Both the position numbers and the translations under genes were made by a program. The notes under the pieces are model-generated. The model was not told where the DNA came from and made no database searches. It saw only the letters and a program-made list of their open reading frames with translations. A stretch of 6,971 nucleotides of DNA. Source: an archaeon (GTDB lineage: Archaea; Micrarchaeota; Micrarchaeia; Anstonellales; Bilamarchaeaceae). Location: the NCBI GenBank assembly GCA_020052325.1, contig JAGVPF010000092.1:1-6971 (forward strand), read 5' to 3'. This document shows positions 1-5,666 of this stretch, piece after piece; position 1 is the stretch's first letter; each line of letters starts with the position of its first letter.

Positions 1-20
1 GAAATGACCCGATGCAATAG

Positions 21-30
21 CATTTAAAAC
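21..30 (+). promoter_or_regulatory. Putative TATA box for eIF1
   Basis: The A/T-rich element CATTTAAAAC fits an archaeal TATA box. It lies about 55 bases before the eIF1 ATG at 81, so initiation about 25 bases downstream would give a leader of roughly 30 bases containing the ribosome binding site. A/T-rich sequence continues to base 62, so the exact box is uncertain. If real, eIF1 does not depend only on read-through from an upstream ribosomal gene. Confidence 0.35.
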
Positions 31-80
31 TAGCAAATAAATACGGGTTAAAACCAAAAAAATTGCAGGTGAATGGAATA

Positions 81-383
<303 letters not shown>

Positions 384-430
384 CTTTTTTGCTGCTCAGC
401 TTCCCAATTTTTTCCTATTCTATCATTCTA
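384..430 (+). terminator. T-rich tract after eIF1
   Basis: Two T6 runs (385-390 and 408-413) and a pyrimidine-rich stretch with a repeated ATTCTATC (417-431) follow the eIF1 stop. Archaeal RNA polymerase terminates on T-runs, so partial termination between eIF1 and rnp1 is plausible. No strong hairpin accompanies the runs. Confidence 0.4.
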
Positions 431-435
431 TCATG

Positions 436-470
436 CTCCGGCTGTCAACCCCCGGGCATTCCAGCCGGAG
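436..470 (+). promoter_or_regulatory. Perfect 9-bp inverted repeat covering the rnp1 ribosome binding site
   Basis: CTCCGGCTG (436-444) and CAGCCGGAG (462-470) are exact reverse complements separated by 17 bases. In the mRNA they would form a GC-rich stem directly before the rnp1 start. The 3' arm ends in GGAG (467-470), the only Shine-Dalgarno-like element there, so folding would hide it. The repeat is seen directly; a regulatory role is inferred. Confidence 0.55.
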
Positions 471-755
471 ATGGGACCGTTGATTACGAAAAAAAACCTG
501 CTCTTCTCGACTTTCATAGGCCTGGAGGCCGAAATCGTCAACAGCAGCCAGCGCAATCTCATCGGCCTGAAGGGCACGATAGTGGACGAGACGAAAAACC
601 TAATTGTAATAGATAAAGAGGGTGCTGGCGGGAAGGAAGTCCGCATCCCGAAAAACTCCTCGGTCTTCCGCATCGTTGCCGAATCCGGCGAGAAGGTGGA
701 TGTGGACGGCCGCGAAATCCCGTTCCGTCCGCATGAGCGCGCGAAAAAAGTATGA
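471..755 (+). CDS. rnp1: Ribonuclease P protein component 1 (Rpp29/Pop4 family)
   Basis: A 94-residue protein of the archaeal Rpp29 family, a subunit of RNase P, the ribonucleoprotein that removes 5' leaders from pre-tRNAs. Family features are visible: ITKKNLL at the start, IGLEAEIVNSSQRNLIGLKG, then VDETKNLIVI, an IPK segment and a closing VDGREIPFRPHER. This is the Sm-like beta-barrel core without a long N-terminal extension. The start is uncertain. ATG 471 directly abuts GGAG (467-470), with no spacing. TTG 480 has 9 bases of spacing and would give an MIT... N-terminus like that of many homologues (86-codon ORF plus initiator adjustments aside, only three residues shorter). It follows eIF1 as in other archaea, but rps17, its usual next neighbour, is displaced by about 4.6 kb. 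It converges on the lipoprotein gene with 16 bases between the two stops. Confidence 0.93.
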   Translation: MGPLITKKNLLFSTFIGLEAEIVNSSQRNLIGLKGTIVDETKNLIVIDKEGAGGKEVRIPKNSSVFRIVAESGEKVDVDGREIPFRPHERAKKV

Positions 756-771
756 TAAAAAAAAGAAAAAT
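756..771 (-). terminator. T-tract terminator of the lipoprotein gene
   Basis: Read on the minus strand, the 16 bases right after the lipoprotein stop are ATTTTTCTTTTTTTTA, a typical archaeal oligo-T termination signal. On the plus strand it is A-rich, so it would not terminate rnp1 transcription. The two genes therefore converge on a one-sided terminator. Confidence 0.55.
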
Positions 772-1290
772 TCACTTGCCACTTGAGTTTGTGTCGTCGA
801 GGCACACGCTCTTGTATATCTCGTTCGTCACGCCTCCGCAGATTGCAGGATTCTTGTATTCGTCCGCGGCGACCATGATGCAGAAGTCCTTGTCGTCAGG
901 GTCCGTCAGCCGGTTGCACGGGCTGATGTCCTTCATCACGCCGGCCGTGTTGCCGAGGCATGTGGCGTAGTATATGGACATGTTATTCATGGTCCCGATC
1001 GGGTCGCATTTGCTCGCGTCCTTCGTTTCTTCCGCAGCGCCCATGTAGCATCCCGCCTTGCACGTGTTCGCCAAGTCTCCGTCGGTAAGCACGTTGCAGT
1101 TCGTCACGCACGCGTTGAGGTCGATAGCGTTGCCCCCGGAAGAGCTGCCGCCCGTGCTGCCTGATGGCGTTCCGCCCGATGGCGTACCTCCTGATGCGCC
1201 GCCAGTCTGCTGGCCAGCTGGCGGGTTAGGCGTGGTGCACCCTGCCGCGACAATCAATAATGCTGCGAATATTGCCAAGACTAATCTCAT
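772..1290 (-). CDS. Putative secreted Cys-rich lipoprotein with repeated cysteine pairs
   Basis: A 172-residue protein of unknown function. Residues 1-17 form a lipoprotein signal peptide with a lipobox ending AAGC, so C18 is the likely lipidated residue anchoring it outside the membrane. Residues 19-54 are a Gly/Ser/Thr/Pro linker with repeated GGTPS. The rest has ten cysteines: a twin Cx3C arrangement (C61/C65 and C77/C81, 11 residues between pairs), then three units starting KDASKC, KDISPC and KNPAIC, each followed by a second Cys 12-16 residues later (C95/C111, C125/C137, C151/C163). This suggests small disulfide-linked helical hairpins. ATG 1290 is chosen over longer starts up to 1401 because AGGTGA (1295-1300) lies 4 bases upstream, a TATA box lies at about 1325, and the signal peptide begins there. 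It diverges from the beta-helix gene. I recognise no named family. Confidence 0.8.
   Translation of the reverse strand: MRLVLAIFAALLIVAAGCTTPNPPAGQQTGGASGGTPSGGTPSGSTGGSSSGGNAIDLNACVTNCNVLTDGDLANTCKAGCYMGAAEETKDASKCDPIGTMNNMSIYYATCLGNTAGVMKDISPCNRLTDPDDKDFCIMVAADEYKNPAICGGVTNEIYKSVCLDDTNSSGK
1160..1203 (-). repeat. 15-base tandem repeat encoding the GGTPS linker
   Basis: About three imperfect copies of a 15-base unit (starting at 1160, 1175 and 1190, core CGATGGCG or CTGATGGCG) encode the Gly-Thr-Pro-Ser-Gly linker of the lipoprotein. Such in-frame units can change number by slippage and alter linker length without breaking the reading frame. Confidence 0.6.
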
Positions 1291-1320
1291 ATTTTCACCT
1301 GCATTAACATCCGCAGGGCG

Positions 1321-1330
1321 TATTTTAAAC
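1321..1330 (-). promoter_or_regulatory. Putative TATA box of the lipoprotein gene
   Basis: On the minus strand this reads GTTTAAAATA. Its centre is about 36 bases before ATG 1290, so initiation about 26 bases downstream would start the mRNA near 1300, just ahead of AGGTGA. The geometry supports the chosen start codon. Confidence 0.5.
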
Positions 1331-1463
1331 ATCGATGTCATGGCGCGAAAATCGTAAATTTCGAGTGCCATCAGCGCCTGGCGTTTCCCCCGAATATCCA
1401 TCCGAAAACCCCTATTTGTTTCATATCCCGGATTATTGCGTAATCTAATGCCAGGGGCCTTTG

Positions 1464-1480
1464 GGAAAAATTAATATAAC
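1464..1480 (+). promoter_or_regulatory. Upstream putative promoter (BRE plus TATA) of the beta-helix gene
   Basis: GGAAAAA followed by TTAATATAA resembles an archaeal BRE/TATA pair. Initiation would fall near 1500, giving a leader of about 55 bases before ATG 1557. It is one of two candidate promoters for this gene. Confidence 0.4.
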
Positions 1481-1528
1481 CGTGTAACGGGGGCCAGGAA
1501 TCGCGATATTCAACGCCTGCACGCTGGC

Positions 1529-1539
1529 ATTAAAAATCC
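1529..1539 (+). promoter_or_regulatory. Proximal putative TATA box giving a leaderless beta-helix mRNA
   Basis: ATTAAAAATCC is centred about 24 bases before ATG 1557. Archaeal TATA boxes centre near -26, so transcription from it would begin at or very near the start codon. No Shine-Dalgarno sequence precedes 1557, which fits leaderless translation. Confidence 0.35.
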
Positions 1540-1556
1540 ACTTGGTACATCCAATT

Positions 1557-4500
1557 ATGCAATCGAATAAATTCGCCCTAATCCTGCTGATTCTGGCGGC
1601 ATCGTCATTCTCCGTGGCCGTCTCCTCGTGCATCAACATCACGTCCCCGGGCGTCTATGATGTCACGGCCGACCTCTTCGGCCTTCCGAATATGGACGGC
1701 CCGAATCCGGGGGATAACGCCTGGTGCATCCAGATAAACTCATCGAACGTGGCGCTGGACTGCCATGGCTATTACATGAATAAAACAGCCCCGCCGCCCA
1801 ACTACCAGTCGGAAACTGCCATTCGCGTTATGAATGTATCCTCGAACGTTTCCGTGCTGAACTGCGAGGTGAGCAATTACACCCTTAGCTTCCTGCTGAC
1901 GAATTCATCCAACGTCCGGATAATAAACAACAGCATCATCCCCTATTATGGCGGCGGCGTCTTTCTTGACCAAAATACATACAATATAACCCTCGTTAAC
2001 AATTCCGTCAATGATGCGGCGTATCTCCATTCGGTGAGCTATAATATCCGAGGCACGGGCCACCGCCTGATTAACAACACCGGCATCGGCGCCACCTCGT
2101 TCTGCATGGACACAATGGGCAATTACTCCCTGTATGCCAATAACAACTGCTATAACGACAGCTTCGGAATAATGATCGAATCCGGCAGCATCGGCAACAA
2201 TTTCACCGGCAACAACGTCAGCAAAACCATCAACGCCGCGTTCTATATCAGCGGAGACGGCAATCAATTCGACGGCAACTACATTTCCGACTGGCTGGGC
2301 GAATACGACTGTTTCGTCGTAGGCGGCGATTACAACAACATCTCCGGAAACGTCCTTGAATACGGCAATAGCGGTGGGCGTGCCGTCTTCTCAATCTTTC
2401 CAGAATCGGGCTTCAACCGCCTTTTCAACAACACAGTAAGGCATGTCAACGGCGGCCCGGCATTAGACCCCATTTATTCAGCCAACAACTCATTCATCGG
2501 CAACCACATCTCCGACATCGACCAGGGAATACACCTCAGCGGCTATGGCGGCGGATATTCGGTCGTCAACCTCACCGTGGCCAACAATACATTCGCGGAT
2601 GTCCAGGGGGGCATCCTTTTCAATGGGGGGCGCAACATCACAGTGCTCAACAATACGTTCAGCAACTGCATTGCCGGCATAGAAATGGGGAGCGGAACTG
2701 TTGAAAACATCTCCATTTTGAACAATACGTTCATTGAGAGCTCCCAATTCGACATTATGATTCGGCCCGGAGACCCGTCCATCTGCACCGGGTTCAATAT
2801 GTCGGGCAACAACGGCTCTGGCGGCAGGCCTATCCTGTACTATAATGACACCGTAAACCTGAGCAATGTGCAGGCCTCCGAAATCATCCTTTGCAACGCG
2901 GATGGCGCCGTGCTCGACAATGTGACCATCCAAGGCTCGGATGCGCTCCTCGACAATTTCCTCGAGTCGCTGTATTCAGACAATGTGACGATCCGGAACT
3001 CGCATTCGATTGACAACATGGTCGGCTTCCTTTTCTATTTCATCGAGAACTCCACACTGGCCAATAATACGGCACTTCTCTCCGCGCCCCCCTCTGAGAT
3101 GGGGGAGTATGTGGGGTTCTATATGCTCTATCCATCGGGGACATTGTTAGACGGCAACACTGCCGATGGCGAACTCGTGGGCTTCTATGCAACGTACGGG
3201 TCCGGAAACACATTCAGGAACAACACTGCAAGCGGCAATGCGATGGGATATGTGCTGCAGTATTCGGAAAACAACTCTTTCAGCGGGGACCGCGCATCAG
3301 GTTCGAACGATTCGCTGGGCCTTGGGTTCCCGGCAGGCTCCGGCTTCGTTGTGATGGCATCGGCCAACAACAATTTCTCCAGGATTCTCGCCGCCGGCAA
3401 CAGCCAGATGGGGTTCCTTGAATTCTCACCCTCCGGCCCGGCTTCGATTATTTCCGATTCGACATTCCATTCCAATTCATGGGGTGTGGGGGTCATATCG
3501 ACATCCGAAGGTCCCGTGCCGTTTGCGATACGCAATTCGAAATTCGGCTCCTCATCAATCAATGTCAGCCTGAGCGACATGGTGAGCTACGGTTTCCTCA
3601 TCAATGACACAGTCGACCCGTCTGGAAACGCCCCCCCCGGAAACCTCTCCTCGTTCCGGAACAAATACCTCAAGATAAACTTCGACAACAGCATGACGCC
3701 GCCCGAGCCGTCCATCGACTTGCTCGTCTTCCACTGGAGGGCATCGGAAGAAAGCGGCTATAACATGTCCTCCATCGGCGCCTACACCTGGGATGGCGCG
3801 AACTGGACCTTTCCCGGGCAGACATCGGACACCGGAGCGAGAAACATCACGCTGACGGATGTGATGAACATCACCCCTGACGACATATACGGCCTGTTCG
3901 CCATATCCGTCGCTTCGCCTTCGGACGATGATGATAACCATGAGCCGCCCACTGAAGATGCGCAGCCCCCGCTTCTGCCCCCCCCTGAATGCACGGATGA
4001 CGCGCAATGCGCGGTGAACGAGCGGTGCGTGGCTGGCAAATGCGCGAGGTTCGAATGCCTCTGCGGCAAGGCGCAGAACCACGCCTGCGTGCAATACGAA
4101 TGCTGCCTGGATGCCCAGTGCGGTACGGGTGAAACTTGCGCGAACAACGCATGCACGCCAAAGCCGCCACCGCCCATCCAATGCACCCCCCCGCAATGCT
4201 GCCAGTCGGACGCCCAATGCGGCGCACCTCAGGCCTGCGTTAAAACTACGGGAGCGGCCGAAGGTTCGTGCCAGGACATCATCGCCTGCGGCAGGATTGA
4301 GAATCATGTCGTTGTGGCGGCATGGGAATGTGGGGCAGAATCCTGCCCTGCGTGCCAGCAAGGGTCCATATGCGCCGGCCACAAGTGCTTCGCCAATGAC
4401 ATGAGCTGCCCCACATCCGGGCTTGTCGGCGACGAAACGACCTGCGAGGCCAAGGAGGAGAACGGCCCATGTGCCGCCTGCGATTACGAAATCACGGATC

Positions 4501-4772
4501 CCGCGGGCAAGAAATTCGGCGGCAAGACCGATGAAAACGGCAACTTCGCCGTGTCGCTCAACATCGAAGGCACCTACGGGGTGTCGCTCCTCAAGGATGG
4601 CATGCCCATCAAGACAATGCAGCTGAAGTCCATGCCAAGGTCGCCACCCATCGAGCCTGGAAAGCCCACGGCCCAAGCAGCCGACAACTCGGCCCTCATA
4701 GGCGTGCTGGCGCTGGCGGCCCTGGGAATATTGGCGTTCCTATACCTGAGGGGGGGAAAGAAAAAGGGCTGA
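1557..4772 (+). CDS. Large membrane-anchored right-handed beta-helix surface protein with Cys-rich modules
   Basis: A 1071-residue exported protein. Order: signal peptide (about 1-24); a cap of the CIxIxxPGxY type (C25, C57, C69 with LDCHG) that opens many archaeal parallel beta-helix proteins; a long NosD/PbH1-like beta-helix (about 70-665) with repeated NNT/NNS turns and GNxF or NxF strands; a beta-sandwich-like region (about 670-786); an acidic/Pro linker (DDDDN at 790-794); 28 cysteines between 812 and 975 including three C-x5-C-x5-C modules; a carboxypeptidase-regulatory/CNA-B-like sandwich (about 975-1030); and a hydrophobic segment at 1045-1064 followed by a basic tail. It should be anchored by its C-terminus with the body outside. 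More than 35 N-x-S/T sequons by hand count all precede about residue 785. ATG 1557 is preferred over TTG 1542. The role is probably adhesion, glycan binding or envelope structure; the ligand is unknown. It interrupts a ribosomal cluster. Confidence 0.9.
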   Translation: MQSNKFALILLILAASSFSVAVSSCINITSPGVYDVTADLFGLPNMDGPNPGDNAWCIQINSSNVALDCHGYYMNKTAPPPNYQSETAIRVMNVSSNVSVLNCEVSNYTLSFLLTNSSNVRIINNSIIPYYGGGVFLDQNTYNITLVNNSVNDAAYLHSVSYNIRGTGHRLINNTGIGATSFCMDTMGNYSLYANNNCYNDSFGIMIESGSIGNNFTGNNVSKTINAAFYISGDGNQFDGNYISDWLGEYDCFVVGGDYNNISGNVLEYGNSGGRAVFSIFPESGFNRLFNNTVRHVNGGPALDPIYSANNSFIGNHISDIDQGIHLSGYGGGYSVVNLTVANNTFADVQGGILFNGGRNITVLNNTFSNCIAGIEMGSGTVENISILNNTFIESSQFDIMIRPGDPSICTGFNMSGNNGSGGRPILYYNDTVNLSNVQASEIILCNADGAVLDNVTIQGSDALLDNFLESLYSDNVTIRNSHSIDNMVGFLFYFIENSTLANNTALLSAPPSEMGEYVGFYMLYPSGTLLDGNTADGELVGFYATYGSGNTFRNNTASGNAMGYVLQYSENNSFSGDRASGSNDSLGLGFPAGSGFVVMASANNNFSRILAAGNSQMGFLEFSPSGPASIISDSTFHSNSWGVGVISTSEGPVPFAIRNSKFGSSSINVSLSDMVSYGFLINDTVDPSGNAPPGNLSSFRNKYLKINFDNSMTPPEPSIDLLVFHWRASEESGYNMSSIGAYTWDGANWTFPGQTSDTGARNITLTDVMNITPDDIYGLFAISVASPSDDDDNHEPPTEDAQPPLLPPPECTDDAQCAVNERCVAGKCARFECLCGKAQNHACVQYECCLDAQCGTGETCANNACTPKPPPPIQCTPPQCCQSDAQCGAPQACVKTTGAAEGSCQDIIACGRIENHVVVAAWECGAESCPACQQGSICAGHKCFANDMSCPTSGLVGDETTCEAKEENGPCAACDYEITDPAGKKFGGKTDENGNFAVSLNIEGTYGVSLLKDGMPIKTMQLKSMPRSPPIEPGKPTAQAADNSALIGVLALAALGILAFLYLRGGKKKG
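3631..3638 (+). repeat. C8 homopolymer in the beta-helix gene
   Basis: Eight consecutive C encode Ala-Pro-Pro near residue 694. Runs this long are prone to slippage; a one-base change would truncate the protein before the Cys-rich modules and the membrane anchor. Confidence 0.8.
3978..3985 (+). repeat. Second C8 homopolymer, just before the Cys-rich modules
   Basis: Eight consecutive C encode a Pro-Pro-Pro linker immediately before C812. Slippage here would remove the Cys modules and the anchor while leaving the beta-helix intact. Confidence 0.8.
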
Positions 4773-4813
4773 AACCGGCACTCTTGGCGTTTGAAAGATA
4801 CAAATTCAATAGT

Positions 4814-4823
4814 GTTTAAAAGT
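4814..4823 (+). promoter_or_regulatory. Putative TATA box of the small Cys protein gene
   Basis: GTTTAAAAGT lies in the spacer after the beta-helix gene, within an A/T-rich stretch (4797-4843). Initiation about 25 bases downstream, near 4844, would leave a leader of about 30 bases that contains GGAGG at 4861-4865. Confidence 0.45.
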
Positions 4824-4874
4824 GTTTGTATATGTTATATTATGCCGATTACGGGCGATTGGAGGCCGATGCAC

Positions 4875-5087
4875 ATGCAAAAATGCGCAAACCGACGGGG
4901 AATCGAGGGAAAAGAGGACCAGTTAAATTTCAAGGCCCCAATCTGCGTCACATCCGGCCAAAAAACGCTCCCGATATTCTGCAGGTTCAGGGATTGCGAT
5001 GGAGAATCGCAAAGCGCGAAGATTATGGGCCGCATGAAATCGTGCGAATACTATAAACCGGAGCCGGATAAAAACCCTCCAGCGTGA
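4875..5087 (+). CDS. Small Cys-containing hypothetical protein
   Basis: A 70-residue ORF with five cysteines (C4, C24, C36, C41, C57), basic overall, with FCRFRDCDG (about 35-43) and CEYYKPEP near the C-terminus. It has no signal peptide or membrane segment, so it is probably cytoplasmic, and the cysteines could bind zinc. I do not recognise the family. Support for a real gene: a strong GGAGG (4861-4865) 9 bases before ATG 4875, a TATA box at a fitting distance, and GC3 of about 60% by hand count. ATG 4869 and ATG 4842 are in-frame alternatives (72 and 81 residues). A competing ORF in another frame (4826-5056) overlaps it but has no comparable ribosome binding site. A hairpin followed by pyrimidines lies shortly downstream. 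Confidence 0.5.
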   Translation: MQKCANRRGIEGKEDQLNFKAPICVTSGQKTLPIFCRFRDCDGESQSAKIMGRMKSCEYYKPEPDKNPPA

Positions 5088-5113
5088 GGGCCATTAACGA
5101 AGCTGGGCAACGG

Positions 5114-5146
5114 CGGGAAGCCCCCCTCCCGGTCCTTTTCCTTATC
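5114..5146 (+). terminator. Possible terminator after the small gene
   Basis: CGGGA (5114-5118) can pair with TCCCG (5127-5131) around a C-rich loop, followed by the pyrimidine-rich TCCTTTTCCTT. The stem is short and the T-run interrupted, so this is a weak candidate separating the inserted genes from the ribosomal promoter. Confidence 0.3.
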
Positions 5147-5166
5147 GATGCCACACCCGTGGTGCA

Positions 5167-5180
5167 TTTTTAAATATATG
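5167..5180 (+). promoter_or_regulatory. Strong putative TATA box for the rps17 operon
   Basis: TTTTTAAATATATG is the best TATA-like element in the window. Initiation about 25 bases downstream, near 5199, gives a leader of about 160 bases before rps17 at 5361. A second, weaker A/T element (CATTATAATT, 5203-5212) could start transcription near 5235. The position fits a dedicated promoter restored after separation of rps17 from rnp1. Confidence 0.55.
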
Positions 5181-5221
5181 TATCCAAAGTACCAGATGCC
5201 CGCATTATAATTCACTCAATA

Positions 5222-5300
5222 CGGACCCTCATTAGGTCCGGCGGCATTCGGATACCCTCCGTGAAAACGGCCCTGGGTCCGAGTGCTTTTCGGGAAGCAC
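5222..5300 (+). ncRNA. Structured leader RNA upstream of rps17, with alternative pairings
   Basis: Three successive hairpins can be drawn. The first is CGGACC (5222-5227) with GGTCCG (5235-5240). The second pairs 5249-5251 with 5279-5281, ACCC (5254-5257) with GGGT (5275-5278) and CCGT (5259-5262) with ACGG (5267-5270) around a GAAA tetraloop. The third is GTGCTT (5283-5288) with AAGCAC (5295-5300). Alternatively CGGACCC (5222-5228) pairs perfectly with GGGTCCG (5275-5281), which breaks the first hairpin and the base of the second. It lies downstream of a strong TATA box and upstream of rps17. It may be an autoregulatory leader for a ribosomal protein. It matches no tRNA, SRP RNA or riboswitch class that I recognise. 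Confidence 0.4.
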
Positions 5301-5360
5301 CGTCCAAAAAAACAAAGGGCGGCACGCATGCGCATCAGCGCTACTCAGCGAGGTATATGT

Positions 5361-5666
5361 ATGGCAGAGAAATGCGAAGACAAGAAATGTTTCAGGCATG
5401 GGGGCCTTAAGCTCAGGGGCGAGACGCTGATGGGCAAGGTCGTGAGCTCAAAGAGCAGGCACACCGTGATTGTGGAGAGGGAAACAATCCAGTATTTCCC
5501 AAAGTACCGCAAATACGCGCGCGGCACCTCGCACATCGCTGCGCACAACCCGCCGTGCATAAACGCGAAGGTCGGCGACCTGGTGGACCTGGCAGAGACC
5601 AGGAAGCTAAGCAAGACCAAGGCCTGGACGGTTGTCGGCCTCTCGTCAAAAGGTGAACGGGCATGA
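5361..5666 (+). CDS. rps17: 30S ribosomal protein S17
   Basis: A 101-residue archaeal S17 (uS17), a primary 16S rRNA-binding protein of the small subunit body. The archaeal N-terminal motif is present: C5, C10 and H13 in KCEDKKCFRHGG. The OB-fold core follows, with LMGKVVSSKSRHTVIVERE, the YFPKYRKYARGTSHIAAHNPPC segment, and VGDLV with SKTKAW near the C-terminus. The ORF stays open upstream to a GTG at 5283, but ATG 5361 is chosen: GAGG (5350-5353) lies 7 bases upstream and homologues begin there. The stop overlaps the rpl14 start by ATGA (5663-5666), indicating translational coupling. It heads the downstream half of the split cluster, behind its own promoter and structured leader. Confidence 0.96.
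   Translation: MAEKCEDKKCFRHGGLKLRGETLMGKVVSSKSRHTVIVERETIQYFPKYRKYARGTSHIAAHNPPCINAKVGDLVDLAETRKLSKTKAWTVVGLSSKGERA

Noticed and set aside
389..616. 75-codon plus-strand frame overlapping the start of rnp1
   Set aside because: It starts with a non-ATG codon in a T-rich spacer, has no ribosome binding site, and runs out of frame through the conserved Rpp29 sequence.
1291..1401. N-terminal extension of the lipoprotein to 1401
   Set aside because: The extension would cover the TATA box and the AGGTGA site and place a signal peptide in mid-protein; the start at 1290 explains all three.
1623..1634. Lipobox-like V-S-S-C at residues 22-25 of the beta-helix protein
   Set aside because: C25 belongs to the CIxIxxPGxY cap, whose Cys probably forms a disulfide, and the protein already has a C-terminal membrane anchor. 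Lipidation cannot be fully excluded.
2580..2735. Three similar AACAATACGTTC-like segments
   Set aside because: They encode the repeated NNTF turn of successive beta-helix coils; this is protein repeat structure, not a DNA element or CRISPR array.
3555..4676. Long minus-strand open frame of 373 codons opposite the beta-helix gene
   Set aside because: It is antisense to a clearly coding region, its product is low-quality and Arg/Gly/Ala-rich with no recognisable domain, and codon bias of the plus-strand gene explains the absence of stops.
5222..5240. Anticodon-arm-like hairpin with a 7-base loop CTCATTA (CAT anticodon)
   Set aside because: No acceptor stem, D arm or canonical T loop can be fitted around it, and the base after the anticodon is T instead of the usual purine.
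5283..5360. N-terminal extension of S17 from GTG 5283
   Set aside because: It would translate the third leader hairpin, homologues begin near ATG 5361, and a good GAGG site precedes 5361.
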